This document shows positions 18,954 to 27,570 of a stretch of 64,000 bases of DNA, in pieces. The stretch covers positions 37,360-101,359 of the forward strand of contig NZ_JAAVSY010000010.1 of NCBI RefSeq assembly GCF_012102745.1. Reading direction: 5' to 3'. The first letter of the stretch is position 1, and every line of letters starts with the position of its first letter. The notes beneath the pieces are model-generated. The model did no database searches. It saw nothing but the letters and a program-made list of their open reading frames with translations, and was not told the DNA's origin. The stretch comes from Haematospirillum sp. H4485. GTDB taxonomy: Bacteria > Pseudomonadota > Alphaproteobacteria > Rhodospirillales > Rhodospirillaceae. The position numbers were made by a program, and so were the translations under genes.

Positions 18954-19982
18954 ATGCGCTTTTGCTTTCTTGATGGCACTGCTGATTACAGTGTTTTCTC
19001 CCCCGATCATCATGCTTTGGGTGGTGCGGAGAAAGCTTTGCACGGGCTGGCTGATGCCTTGTCAGCCCGTGGGCACGGGGTTTCTGTTGCCTGTCGTGTA
19101 TCCCGGCGGGTTGAATGCAACGGGATAGCCTACGTTCCTGTAGGCGAGGCGACGGATCTTGTTGCAGATGTTTCTGTTGCCTTCCGGGATCCGGGCTTGC
19201 TGGGGCAGGTGTCGGCGCGTCGGCAGTTGCTCTGGGTTACGGCATCACCTGAATATATGGCGCATCCGGCTGTGCAGGCGCGTATCCTGGCTACAAGGGC
19301 GGGCGTTCTGTTTTGTGGTGCTGCTCAGCATCGCCGTTGGAGTGGAGACGGTCCCGCTTGGATTATGCCGGTTGGGGTTCGCTCCCCCTTCTTGGGTCGG
19401 GGTACGGGAGTGCCTGCCTCTATTGATCCTGTCGCGGTTGTTACCACGCATCCGCAGCGTGGGCTGGACCGCCTTCTGGATATTTGGTGTGACCAGATCA
19501 GGCCCCATGTTCCCGGGGCAAGGTTGTTGGTCGTGTCACGTCTCCTTGGATCCGGTCCGGATTATGTGCCTGTGGTTCTGAGGCCCCTGTTTGAGCGCGT
19601 CAAGGCTTTGGCCAGTAAGGGCGTTGAAGTCTGTCTTCCGCCCGGCGATCTGGGTCTGTTCACCCTCTGGTCCCGTGCCCGGTTGCACCTTTACCCTACG
19701 TGTGATGATGACATGTGCTGCTGGACACTGGCCGAAAGCCAGGCATGCGGCGTTCCTGCCGTTGCTGGTCCAGCTGGGGGGGCTATTGACCGTGTAGAGA
19801 ACGGTGTATCCGGGTATTGTGTCCCCGATGATGCGGCACTGGCTGGTGTGGCTGTGCAGATTTTACAGGATGATGGTGTGTTTTCTGGTTTGTCTGCTGC
19901 AGCAGGGGCGTCGTTCCGCCATCGATCATGGAATGATGCGGCTGTTTTTCTTGAGACTCTTGCCGCTGAGGTTTGTGTATGA
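18954..19982 (+). CDS. Glycosyltransferase, GT4-like
   Basis: The first gene of a five-gene glycan operon. The 342-residue protein has the GT-B layout: an N-terminal half with HHALGGAEKALHGLADAL (nucleotide-sugar transferase N-terminal pattern) and a C-terminal half with the donor-binding region TLAESQACGVPAVAGPAGG. The expected acidic EX7E region is degenerate, so donor specificity is not predictable. The start is the ATG of MRFCFLDG; a TTG two codons earlier is possible. It ends in a 4-base overlap with the next gene. It probably acts at the cytoplasmic face of the inner membrane on lipopolysaccharide core or another glycolipid. Confidence 0.8.
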   Translation: MRFCFLDGTADYSVFSPDHHALGGAEKALHGLADALSARGHGVSVACRVSRRVECNGIAYVPVGEATDLVADVSVAFRDPGLLGQVSARRQLLWVTASPEYMAHPAVQARILATRAGVLFCGAAQHRRWSGDGPAWIMPVGVRSPFLGRGTGVPASIDPVAVVTTHPQRGLDRLLDIWCDQIRPHVPGARLLVVSRLLGSGPDYVPVVLRPLFERVKALASKGVEVCLPPGDLGLFTLWSRARLHLYPTCDDDMCCWTLAESQACGVPAVAGPAGGAIDRVENGVSGYCVPDDAALAGVAVQILQDDGVFSGLSAAAGASFRHRSWNDAAVFLETLAAEVCV

Positions 19983-20938
19983 GCCGTTTGTTGTTTGTCA
20001 CCTCGACCCGGATCGGGGATGCGGTTCTGTCTTCTGGTCTTCTGGCTTATTTGGTTGGGGTCATGCCGGGGGTTCGTGTCACTGTTGCCTGTGGTCCTTT
20101 GGCGGCTCCACTGTTCTCGGGTTTGCCTGAGCTGGAACGCCTGATCATCATGGATAAACGCCGTTGGGGCGGGCATTGGCTGGATTTATGGCGACAGGTT
20201 GCCACAACCCGCTGGGATGTCGTGGTTGATCTGCGTCGTTCAGCCTTGGCGTGGTGTCTACCCTTTGCAGGGCGGCGACTGGTTTCCGGTCGCGATACTG
20301 CGGCGCTTCATCGCGTTAGGGCTGCCGGCTCTCTTGTCGGTTTGGTGGATGATCCTCCTTCGCCTGTTTTGTGGACCACAGGTGATGATGAGCAGAAAGC
20401 ATGTCAGCTCATTCCCGATGGTTCACCGGTTCTGGCCGTCGGGCCAGCTGCAAACTGGCCTGCCAAGATCTGGCGTGCCGAGCGTTTTGCGGAACTTGTC
20501 GCGCGCCTGACCGCACCGGATGGCATCCTGCCGGGGGCGCGCGTTGCCCTTTTCGGTGCACCGGATGAACGCCACCAGGCAGAGCAGGTTGCCCGTACCC
20601 TTCCATCGGATCGTTGTCTTGATCTTGTTGGCCGTTTGTCTCTTCCTGTTGCGGCGGCTTGTCTCCGGCGCTGTTCTTTCTATGTTGGCAATGACAGCGC
20701 GCTGATGCATATGGCTGCTGCTGCCGGTATCCCGACACTTGGTCTCTTTGGCCCCAGTGATGAGTGCCTGTACGGTCCATGGGGGCCTAATGCGGCGTTT
20801 GTTCGTACGCCGGAAACCCTTCAGACCATCTATCCTCCCGGGTTTGACCATCGCAAAACGGGGACGTTAATGGATGGCCTTGCTGTCGATAGTGTTTTTG
20901 ATGCCGCCTGTCAGCTGTGGAGGCGTACCCGGTCATGA
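19979..20938 (+). CDS. Glycosyltransferase family 9 (heptosyltransferase-like)
   Basis: A GT9 protein of 319 residues, the family of the lipopolysaccharide heptosyltransferases WaaC, WaaF and WaaQ. Characteristic stretches are the N-terminal FVTSTRIGDAVLSSGLL and the C-terminal acceptor/donor site with YVGNDSALMHMAAAAGIPTLGLFGPSD. The gene overlaps its neighbours at both ends by four bases (ATGA). It most likely adds heptose or a related sugar to the inner core. The exact position in the core cannot be read from the sequence. Confidence 0.88.
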   Translation: MSRLLFVTSTRIGDAVLSSGLLAYLVGVMPGVRVTVACGPLAAPLFSGLPELERLIIMDKRRWGGHWLDLWRQVATTRWDVVVDLRRSALAWCLPFAGRRLVSGRDTAALHRVRAAGSLVGLVDDPPSPVLWTTGDDEQKACQLIPDGSPVLAVGPAANWPAKIWRAERFAELVARLTAPDGILPGARVALFGAPDERHQAEQVARTLPSDRCLDLVGRLSLPVAAACLRRCSFYVGNDSALMHMAAAAGIPTLGLFGPSDECLYGPWGPNAAFVRTPETLQTIYPPGFDHRKTGTLMDGLAVDSVFDAACQLWRRTRS

Positions 20939-21702
20939 AGGAATTGCCCCGGCTTTCAGCCTTGGTTGTCGTTCATAATGAGGAAGAGCGTCTGCCAGCG
21001 TGCCTGGAGCGTTTGACATTTGCCGACGAGATTGTCGTCGTTCTTGATCGGTGTACCGATCGTTCGGCTGATATTGCCCGTTCTGCCGGGGCCAGGATGA
21101 TAGAGGGCGCCTGGCCGGTTGAAGGCGATCGTCGGAATGCGGGCATAGAAGCATGCCGTGGAGACTGGATTCTGGAAGTGGATGCAGACGAGCACGTATC
21201 GTCTGCCTTGGCTGCGGAGGTTCGTGCCGTCATTGCATCCTCCCTTTTCGACTGGCACGTTGTTCCCGTCGACAATTACATTGGCACACGCTTGGTCCGT
21301 CATGGGTGGGGATCCAGTTTCGGTAAGGCAGGGTGCCCGGCACTTTTCCGGCGTGGCGTGAAAATATGGGGCCGCCAGAGGGTTCACCCGGCTCTTCAGT
21401 GGTCTGGTACGCGCGGTCCGGCTCTGACAGCTCCGCTGTTGCACTATGTTGATCGCAATATTTCCGATATGCTGCACCGTCTTGACCGGTATACTTCAGC
21501 GCGTGCTGTTGACCTGCGGGAGTCCGGCCAAGCAGGATCTCTGGCCGGGGCTATCCGCTCGGCACTATCGCGTTTTTTACGGGTCTATCTGTTCCGCAAG
21601 GGGTATCGTGAGGGGCGTATGGGGTTGGTTGTGGCCTTGTGTACGGCGCTGTATCCGCTGCTTTCGTACATAAAGGCCATGGAGGAAACGGAAGAGGTTT
21701 AA
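20935..21702 (+). CDS. Glycosyltransferase family 2 (WaaE-like)
   Basis: A GT-A fold glycosyltransferase of 255 residues. It opens with LSALVVVHNEEERLPACLE, carries the metal-binding DxD-type motif in LEVDADEHVS, and has the FADEIVVVLDRCTDRSADIA stretch seen in the WaaE/KdtX group that adds a hexose to the first core heptose. The C-terminus is basic and amphipathic, suggesting membrane association. The start codon overlaps the GT9 stop. WaaE-like function is an inference from the N-terminal resemblance and the neighbouring GT9 gene. Confidence 0.85.
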   Translation: MKELPRLSALVVVHNEEERLPACLERLTFADEIVVVLDRCTDRSADIARSAGARMIEGAWPVEGDRRNAGIEACRGDWILEVDADEHVSSALAAEVRAVIASSLFDWHVVPVDNYIGTRLVRHGWGSSFGKAGCPALFRRGVKIWGRQRVHPALQWSGTRGPALTAPLLHYVDRNISDMLHRLDRYTSARAVDLRESGQAGSLAGAIRSALSRFLRVYLFRKGYREGRMGLVVALCTALYPLLSYIKAMEETEEV

Positions 21703-21757
21703 ACGTCTCTTGCAGGAGGCGAGCCGTCCGTATGATGACAGGAGTTGTGTGCAACAG

Positions 21758-22804
21758 ATGGTAAATCTTCGGATCCTGCAGGCTATGGCCGGTGCCCCGA
21801 ATGGTGGAGCGGAGCTGTTTTTCGAGCGGCTTGTTCTGGCCCTTCATCGTGCCGGTGTCCAGCAGCACATACTCTTGCGTCCGGACAGCAACAGAATGGC
21901 CCGCCTGCGTGAGGGGGGGCTTGATCCGGTGGCTCTTGGCTTTGGCGGACGGTTTGATTTTTCTACACGCCGCGCTTTCCGTCGGGAAATTGAGAGATTC
22001 CAGCCAGCAGTTGTGCTGACCTGGATGAACAGGGCGACGTCTTTTTGTCCGTCCAGAACGCAGATCTCTGTTCCGTTCGTGCATGTTGGTCGCTTGGGTG
22101 GTTACTACGACCTGAAGCATTATCAGTCGTGTGATCATCTAGTGTGCAATACCCGTGATCTTGTTGACTATGTGACAAGTCACGGCTGGCCGGTAGAGCG
22201 AGCCCATTACCTACCCAATTTTGTTGATGAACGTACGGCGCCGCCGGTCAATCGTGCTGAATTTTATACCCCTGACCGTGTGCCTATTGTTTTTGCACTG
22301 GGGCGGCTGCACGAAAACAAGGGGTTTGATACCCTGATCCGTGCGTTTGCGCGTTTGTCAGACGTGTATCTGTGGATTGCCGGTGATGGGCCGGAGCGGG
22401 AACGCCTGGAAGCACTGGCTTATGAAGTCGGTGTACGCCCGCGTGTCCGTTTCTTGGGATGGCGCGATGATGCCCCGGCTTTTCATGCCTCGTGCGATCT
22501 GTTTATATGCCCTTCGCGCCACGAACCCTTGGGGAATGTTGTGCTGGAGGCCTGGGCGCAAGGTCGGCCTGTTCTTGCGGCGGCAAGTCAGGGACCGGCA
22601 GCACTGATCAAGCATGGCGTGAATGGGCTTTTAACCCCGGTGGATGATGTTGATGCGATGGCGGATGCTATTCGTCAGGCCTTGCGGGATCGTGATCTTC
22701 TGGCGCGTCTTGCCGAAGAGGGGCGGAAAAGCTTCACGGAAGAGTTTACCGAAAGTATTGTTATCGGCAAGTACAGGGACTTTTTTGCCCGGGTGTCGGC
22801 CTGA
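21758..22804 (+). CDS. Glycosyltransferase family 4
   Basis: A 348-residue retaining GT-B enzyme. The N-terminal acceptor half contains GAPNGGAELFFERLVLAL; the C-terminal half has the donor-site pattern FALGRLHENKGFDTLIRAF, and the EX7E motif region (ICPSRHEPLGNVVLEAWAQG) is well preserved. I chose the ATG of MVNLRIL; AGGAG lies 13 bases upstream, so a GTG at 21749 is a competing start. The stop overlaps the next start as TGATG. It extends the same surface glycan as its neighbours. Confidence 0.87.
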   Translation: MVNLRILQAMAGAPNGGAELFFERLVLALHRAGVQQHILLRPDSNRMARLREGGLDPVALGFGGRFDFSTRRAFRREIERFQPAVVLTWMNRATSFCPSRTQISVPFVHVGRLGGYYDLKHYQSCDHLVCNTRDLVDYVTSHGWPVERAHYLPNFVDERTAPPVNRAEFYTPDRVPIVFALGRLHENKGFDTLIRAFARLSDVYLWIAGDGPERERLEALAYEVGVRPRVRFLGWRDDAPAFHASCDLFICPSRHEPLGNVVLEAWAQGRPVLAAASQGPAALIKHGVNGLLTPVDDVDAMADAIRQALRDRDLLARLAEEGRKSFTEEFTESIVIGKYRDFFARVSA

Positions 22805-24564
22805 TGTGTGGCATAGCAGGTTTTTTTGCCGCCCATGGGGCGGTGCCGGAGGCTGGGCTGAGAGCTATGGCCGATGCCTTGGCTCACCGTGGTCCCGATG
22901 GTGTTCATGTGCATGTTGATGGCCCTGTCGGGTTAGTACACACTCGCTTGGCCATTATTGATCCTGCTGGTGGTGACCAGCCACTGTTCTGGCCCGGTGG
23001 CCGCATTCTGGTCGCCAATGGCGAGATTTACAATGATCCATCTGTCCGCAAGGATATGCCAGCTGCTCCTTTCCGTACGGGTTCGGACTGCGAGAGTCTT
23101 CTTGCCCTGTATGATCGCCAGGGTCTTTCATTTCCGGCGTCTTTGCGGGGCATGATTGCCTTTGCCTTGTATGATTCTGCGGAAGACATACTACTGCTTG
23201 GGCGGGATCCATTCGGGATCAAGCCATTATACGTGGTTGAGCATGCTGATGGCGTCGCCTTTGCGTCCGAGGCTCAGGCGCTGGTTGCGGGTGGTTTTGT
23301 GGCTCCGTCTCTGTGTGCAGATGCTGCTGGTGAGTTACTTAACCTTCAATTCACAACGGGAAGTCGGACGTTGTTTGACGGTATTCGTCGTCTGCTTCCC
23401 GGCGAGATGATCATGATCCGCAAGGGGCGTATTGTTGACAGCTGCCGTCAGCCCTTGCCATTACGCAGCAGCCAGCCTCCTCTTGAAACGGAAAGAGAAG
23501 CTCTTCGGGCTTTGGATCAGGCTTTGATGGACAGTGTTGCCGTGCACCAACGGTCTGATGTGCCTTATGGCATGTTTCTGTCCGGAGGTGTTGACAGTGC
23601 GGCTCTCCTGGCCTTGATGTCCCGTCTAAATGAGCGCCCGGTTCTGGCCTTTACGGCGGGTTTTCCGGAAACGGGTGTACACGATGAACGGGATCATGCG
23701 CGTTCTCTTGCCCAGGCTGTCGGGGCGGAGCATATCGAACTGTCGGTAACCGATCGGGATTTCTGGGACTGTTTGCCCCGGATTGTTGCCTGTATGGATG
23801 ATCCGGCGACCGACTATGCCATTATCCCTGTTTGGTTGCTTGCCCGGGCAGCACGTCCCTATGTAACGGTTGTTCTGTCTGGTGAAGGAGGGGATGAGCT
23901 GTTTGCCGGTTATAGCCGTTACCGAGCAGCTTCACGGCCGTGGCCTTTTACCCGGGCGATGCGTCGTCGTGGACTGTTTGAAGGGTTGGGCGGAAATCTC
24001 GGTCGTTTCCCTTCATGGCGTACCGGCTACCAGGCATCCGAGGAAGATGCGGCTCGTACGGTTCATGACCGTCTGTTGCGTGCGCAGTATATTGATTGCG
24101 CGGATTGGCTTCCCAACGATCTTTTGACCAAGCTTGATCGTTGTTTGATGGCTCATGGTATGGAAGGACGCGTGCCGTTTCTGGATCCGGTCGTGGCCGA
24201 GGTCGCTGCCCGTCTTCCACGGTCCCTTAAAATACGTGGAGGGCAGGGGAAGTATATTTTGCGCCGTTGGCTGGAGAATGCCTTGCCTCAGGCCAATCCG
24301 TTTGCACCCAAAAAGGGGTTTACGGTGCCTGTCGGGGAGTGGATAGCGGCCCGTGGGCAGGAATTAGGGGCCTTGGTTGCCAGGGGAGAGTTGGCTAGCC
24401 GCGTGGCTGATCCTGCTGTTGTCCGCTCCTTGTTTATGGCACCTGGACGGCGGGAGCGTTTTGCCGCTTGGTCTTTGTTATTTCTGGACTTGTGGTATCG
24501 CCGCCACATTATGGGGCAGGCTGTGGATGGTGATGTTTTTCATGTTTTATCATCTCCCCCCTAG
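22804..24564 (+). CDS. asnB: Glutamine-dependent amidotransferase of the asparagine synthase family
   Basis: A 586-residue protein with an N-terminal class II glutamine amidotransferase domain (catalytic Cys2 in MCGIAGFF, ALAHRGPDG) and a C-terminal synthetase domain with the ATP pyrophosphatase loop SGGVDSAALLAL and the GEGGDELFAGY motif. Formally it looks like asparagine synthetase B. As the last gene of a glycosyltransferase operon it may instead amidate a sugar acid in the glycan, as WbpS-type relatives are thought to do. Both readings fit the sequence. The symbol reflects the family only. Confidence 0.85.
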   Translation: MCGIAGFFAAHGAVPEAGLRAMADALAHRGPDGVHVHVDGPVGLVHTRLAIIDPAGGDQPLFWPGGRILVANGEIYNDPSVRKDMPAAPFRTGSDCESLLALYDRQGLSFPASLRGMIAFALYDSAEDILLLGRDPFGIKPLYVVEHADGVAFASEAQALVAGGFVAPSLCADAAGELLNLQFTTGSRTLFDGIRRLLPGEMIMIRKGRIVDSCRQPLPLRSSQPPLETEREALRALDQALMDSVAVHQRSDVPYGMFLSGGVDSAALLALMSRLNERPVLAFTAGFPETGVHDERDHARSLAQAVGAEHIELSVTDRDFWDCLPRIVACMDDPATDYAIIPVWLLARAARPYVTVVLSGEGGDELFAGYSRYRAASRPWPFTRAMRRRGLFEGLGGNLGRFPSWRTGYQASEEDAARTVHDRLLRAQYIDCADWLPNDLLTKLDRCLMAHGMEGRVPFLDPVVAEVAARLPRSLKIRGGQGKYILRRWLENALPQANPFAPKKGFTVPVGEWIAARGQELGALVARGELASRVADPAVVRSLFMAPGRRERFAAWSLLFLDLWYRRHIMGQAVDGDVFHVLSSPP

Positions 24565-24661
24565 AGGCGTATAAGGAAGGTTATCTGGCCTGTAGACAAC
24601 CTTGGGTATATATGCTACCTGTGGCTACTTACAGGCAACAATCAATCCTCCGGGTGTTGTG

Positions 24662-26023
24662 ATGATCCATAACAGCGAACTCTTTGACCTTGTCCTGTCC
24701 GGCGGGACCGTCTGGATGCCGGGTGGCCCTGTCCTGACTGATATCGGTATCCGGGACGGGCGGATTGCGGCTTTTGGTTCCTTGGGGACCCGGGGGGAGC
24801 GTATTGTTGACCTAGATGGCCTGACCGTCTTGCCCGGTGTTATTGATAGTCAAGTTCATTTCCGTGAACCCGGACTGGAGCACAAGGAGGATCTGGAGAC
24901 AGGAACCCGTGCCGCTGTCCTTGGCGGTGTAACCTCTGTCTTTGAAATGCCCAATACGCAGCCGGGTACCGTCAGTGCCGAAGACTTGGCTGACAAGTTG
25001 TTCAGGGCTGTGGGGCGTTCATGGTGCGATCATGCCTTCTACATTGGTGCGACGGCGGGCAACCTGCAGGACTTGGCAGAGCTGGAACGTATCCCCGGCT
25101 GTGCAGGGATCAAGGTTTTTATGGGCTCTTCAACAGGCTCCCTGCTGGTAGCTGATGATAACACCTTGGCCGATGTCTTGTCGCAAGGTTACCGTCGGAT
25201 AGCTGTTCATTGCGAGGATGAGGAGCGTCTGAAAGAACGCAGGGGCATTGTTGGCGGCGGCGCCGATGTTGCCATGCACCCTGCGTGGCGTGACGAAGAA
25301 ACTGCCCTTCTGGCAACAACTCGCCTGTTGAAACTTGCCAGAAGAGCACGCCGACTGGTTCACGTGTTGCATGTGACAACGGCAGCAGAAATGCAGCTTC
25401 TGGCAACATGCAGGGATTTTGCCACCGTCGAAGTGACTCCCCAGCATCTGATGTTTGCCGGCCCCGGTGATTACGAGAGACTTGGAACGCGTCTACAGAT
25501 GAACCCTCCGATCCGTGACGCAGCGCATCGCGAGGCCCTGTGGCAGGCTGTATCAGATGGTGTTGTCGATGTCATCGGGTCTGATCATGCGCCCCATACC
25601 CTGGAAGAAAAGGCACGCCCTTACCCCGACAGTCCATCTGGTATGACCGGTGTCCAGACACTGGTCCCGGTTATGCTGACCCATGTTGCCAGTGGCCGTT
25701 TGTCCCTTGCGCGGTTTGTGGATCTAACCAGTGCCGGGCCGGCGCGAGTCTTTGGAATAGCCGGGAAGGGACGGATTGCACTTGGCTATGATGCAGATCT
25801 GACGATTGTAGACTTGAAGCAGCGTTGGACGATCAGCGATTCCTGGATTGCCAGTCGCTGTGGATGGACGCCCTTTGACGGGTTTCACGCAGCGGGGCGT
25901 CCTGTTCATACGGTTGTACGTGGTGCTTTTGCCATGCGCGATACGATGGTCAGTGGCATTCCTGCCGGGATCCCCGTTCGTTTCTGTGGTGTACCGGCGC
26001 GGTCTTCGGTTCCCGTTGCCTGA
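24662..26023 (+). CDS. pyrC: Dihydroorotase (class I type) with a Gln-for-His change in the metal motif
   Basis: An amidohydrolase-fold protein of 453 residues expected to close carbamoyl-aspartate to dihydroorotate in pyrimidine synthesis. The stretches PGVIDSQVHFREPGLEHKED, GIKVFMGSSTGS (the lysine that is carboxylated in relatives), IAVHCEDEE, HVLHVTT and the catalytic aspartate in GSDHAPHT are present. The usual D-x-H-x-H motif reads D-S-Q-V-H here (Gln64), a change I recall in other alphaproteobacterial homologues. The start ATG lacks a good Shine-Dalgarno sequence, and a GTG one codon earlier is possible. Allantoinase is a less likely alternative. Confidence 0.85.
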   Translation: MIHNSELFDLVLSGGTVWMPGGPVLTDIGIRDGRIAAFGSLGTRGERIVDLDGLTVLPGVIDSQVHFREPGLEHKEDLETGTRAAVLGGVTSVFEMPNTQPGTVSAEDLADKLFRAVGRSWCDHAFYIGATAGNLQDLAELERIPGCAGIKVFMGSSTGSLLVADDNTLADVLSQGYRRIAVHCEDEERLKERRGIVGGGADVAMHPAWRDEETALLATTRLLKLARRARRLVHVLHVTTAAEMQLLATCRDFATVEVTPQHLMFAGPGDYERLGTRLQMNPPIRDAAHREALWQAVSDGVVDVIGSDHAPHTLEEKARPYPDSPSGMTGVQTLVPVMLTHVASGRLSLARFVDLTSAGPARVFGIAGKGRIALGYDADLTIVDLKQRWTISDSWIASRCGWTPFDGFHAAGRPVHTVVRGAFAMRDTMVSGIPAGIPVRFCGVPARSSVPVA

Positions 26024-26025
26024 TA

Positions 26026-26736
26026 TCAGGGCGGGTTCAGGCCCATTTGCCAGAAGTTGCTTTCCAGCACGCAGGCGGTATTGAACGTTCTGACCAAGCT
26101 GGTCCAGCGTGGTGATGTTTCAGGCTGATCACCCAGTGCGTTATAGGCAACCCGGTCCAGAAGCGTACTGACCGCGTGGCATACATCCTGATATTCGGGA
26201 CTGGCGTAGGTCCTTATCCAGTCTGCATAAGGATGCTGCGACAGCATAGCCTTGTTCTGTACTGCCAGTGCATTCCCGATGGCGCCATACCCGAAGACGC
26301 ACGGAGCCAATGCCACCAGAAGGTCGAGAAGATCACCGCGTAGACCGCAATCCATGACAAAGCGAGTATAGGCGATATTGGCAACCTCTTCATCCGTTTT
26401 TTCAAGATCGGACAGGGTAATGCCCTCTGCCTCGCACGTTTGCACATGCAACGGCATTTCGTGTGTGGTCAGGGCATGAACGGTTGAGGCGCATTGGCGT
26501 ATATCCTCGACGGTTTCAGCCTTGAATGCAGCCAAGGACCATGCCCGCGAGAAGTGAACCAGAAAGATGTAATCTTGCCTGAGATAGTGCAGGAAAGCCT
26601 TGCGGGGCAGAGTTCCATCGCCCAGTGCCTGAACAAAAGCATGCTGGGTATAAGCATCCCATGCCTGGCGTGACCGATCCACAAGGCTGTCAATCAGTGG
26701 GGGGTGAGCGACTTCAATTTTGGCAGGGTAATGCAC
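26026..26736 (-). CDS. tenA: TenA-family thiaminase II / aminopyrimidine aminohydrolase
   Basis: Hydrolyses aminopyrimidine breakdown products of thiamine so the pyrimidine can be re-used. The all-helical TenA pattern is clear: YLRQDYIFLVHFSRAW near residue 50, the catalytic cysteine in LAPCVFGYGAIG, and the catalytic glutamate region VLESNFWQMG at the C-terminus. At 236 residues it is of normal length. The start is a GTG without a convincing ribosome-binding site. It is the last gene of an ABC-2 transporter operon, 30 bases after the permease, an unusual setting since salvage transport normally uses ThiXYZ importers. Confidence 0.92.
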   Translation of the reverse strand: MHYPAKIEVAHPPLIDSLVDRSRQAWDAYTQHAFVQALGDGTLPRKAFLHYLRQDYIFLVHFSRAWSLAAFKAETVEDIRQCASTVHALTTHEMPLHVQTCEAEGITLSDLEKTDEEVANIAYTRFVMDCGLRGDLLDLLVALAPCVFGYGAIGNALAVQNKAMLSQHPYADWIRTYASPEYQDVCHAVSTLLDRVAYNALGDQPETSPRWTSLVRTFNTACVLESNFWQMGLNPP

Positions 26737-26766
26737 GGTGTCGGATCCAATATTGACGTGTTCTCT

Positions 26767-27570
26767 TCAAGATGCAGCCGCTACGCTGCCTACGCCCTTG
26801 TCGCGGTGGGCAACGCGCTTGGCCCCCAGCCACAAGCAGATAGCAACCCAGCTTGTCACAACAGACAGTGACATCAGGTATTCAGGGTTTGACAGGCATT
26901 CTGAAGCCGTTTGATAGAACGGAATGCGCATAATAGTCAGGGCATGAGCAACCGGATTGGCTATCATGACGATCTGCAGCCACAGCGGAGAACCTGTAAC
27001 CGGAAACAGGGCTCCCGACAGAAGCCACAGTGGCATCAGAAAGATCATCATAATGGCGTGGAAGCCTGATGTTGATTTCATGGTCCATGCAATGGCAAAG
27101 CTGAGAGCGGCGTAGCCCAGTGCGGATAACACCATAGCCAGCAAGACCAGAAGCAGTCCGCTGGCGGTAATGGGGAGATCCAGAAACGGAACCGCCAGCA
27201 GCAAAATAACGCTTTGGAAAAGGGCAATGCTGGTTCCGCCACCAACCTTACCCAGCACAATTGCCATCCGTGGCACCGGCGCGGTTAACACCCCTTGAAG
27301 GAAGCCATGCTCCCGGTCCTCGATGACTGTAATGATCGAGAAGATCGAGGCAAACAGGATCAGCATCATCAGCACGCCGGGATAGAAGTATTCCACATAG
27401 CTGATCCCATCCATGCCTGGGGGGCGGAAGGAGGGAGAGAACCCGGTTCCAAGAAACAGCCAGAACAGAAGAGGTTGTCCCAGGCTTCCGACAACGCGGT
27501 GCGGTTGGCGTATGAAGCGGATGAACTCACGGTGAGCCAGATAAAAAGCGGGAAGAACCAGTGCGTTCAT
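26767..27570 (-). CDS. ABC-2 type transporter permease
   Basis: A 267-residue inner-membrane protein with six predicted hydrophobic segments and the ABC-2 signature region (EDREHGFLQGVLTAPVPR between segments two and three, followed by the LSGALFPV region). It pairs with the ATPase encoded immediately upstream (ATGA overlap). ABC-2 permeases act in export or flippase-type transport of drugs, polysaccharides or lipids. No substrate-binding protein gene is present, which argues against import. The substrate is unknown. Confidence 0.9.
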   Translation of the reverse strand: MNALVLPAFYLAHREFIRFIRQPHRVVGSLGQPLLFWLFLGTGFSPSFRPPGMDGISYVEYFYPGVLMMLILFASIFSIITVIEDREHGFLQGVLTAPVPRMAIVLGKVGGGTSIALFQSVILLLAVPFLDLPITASGLLLVLLAMVLSALGYAALSFAIAWTMKSTSGFHAIMMIFLMPLWLLSGALFPVTGSPLWLQIVMIANPVAHALTIMRIPFYQTASECLSNPEYLMSLSVVTSWVAICLWLGAKRVAHRDKGVGSVAAAS

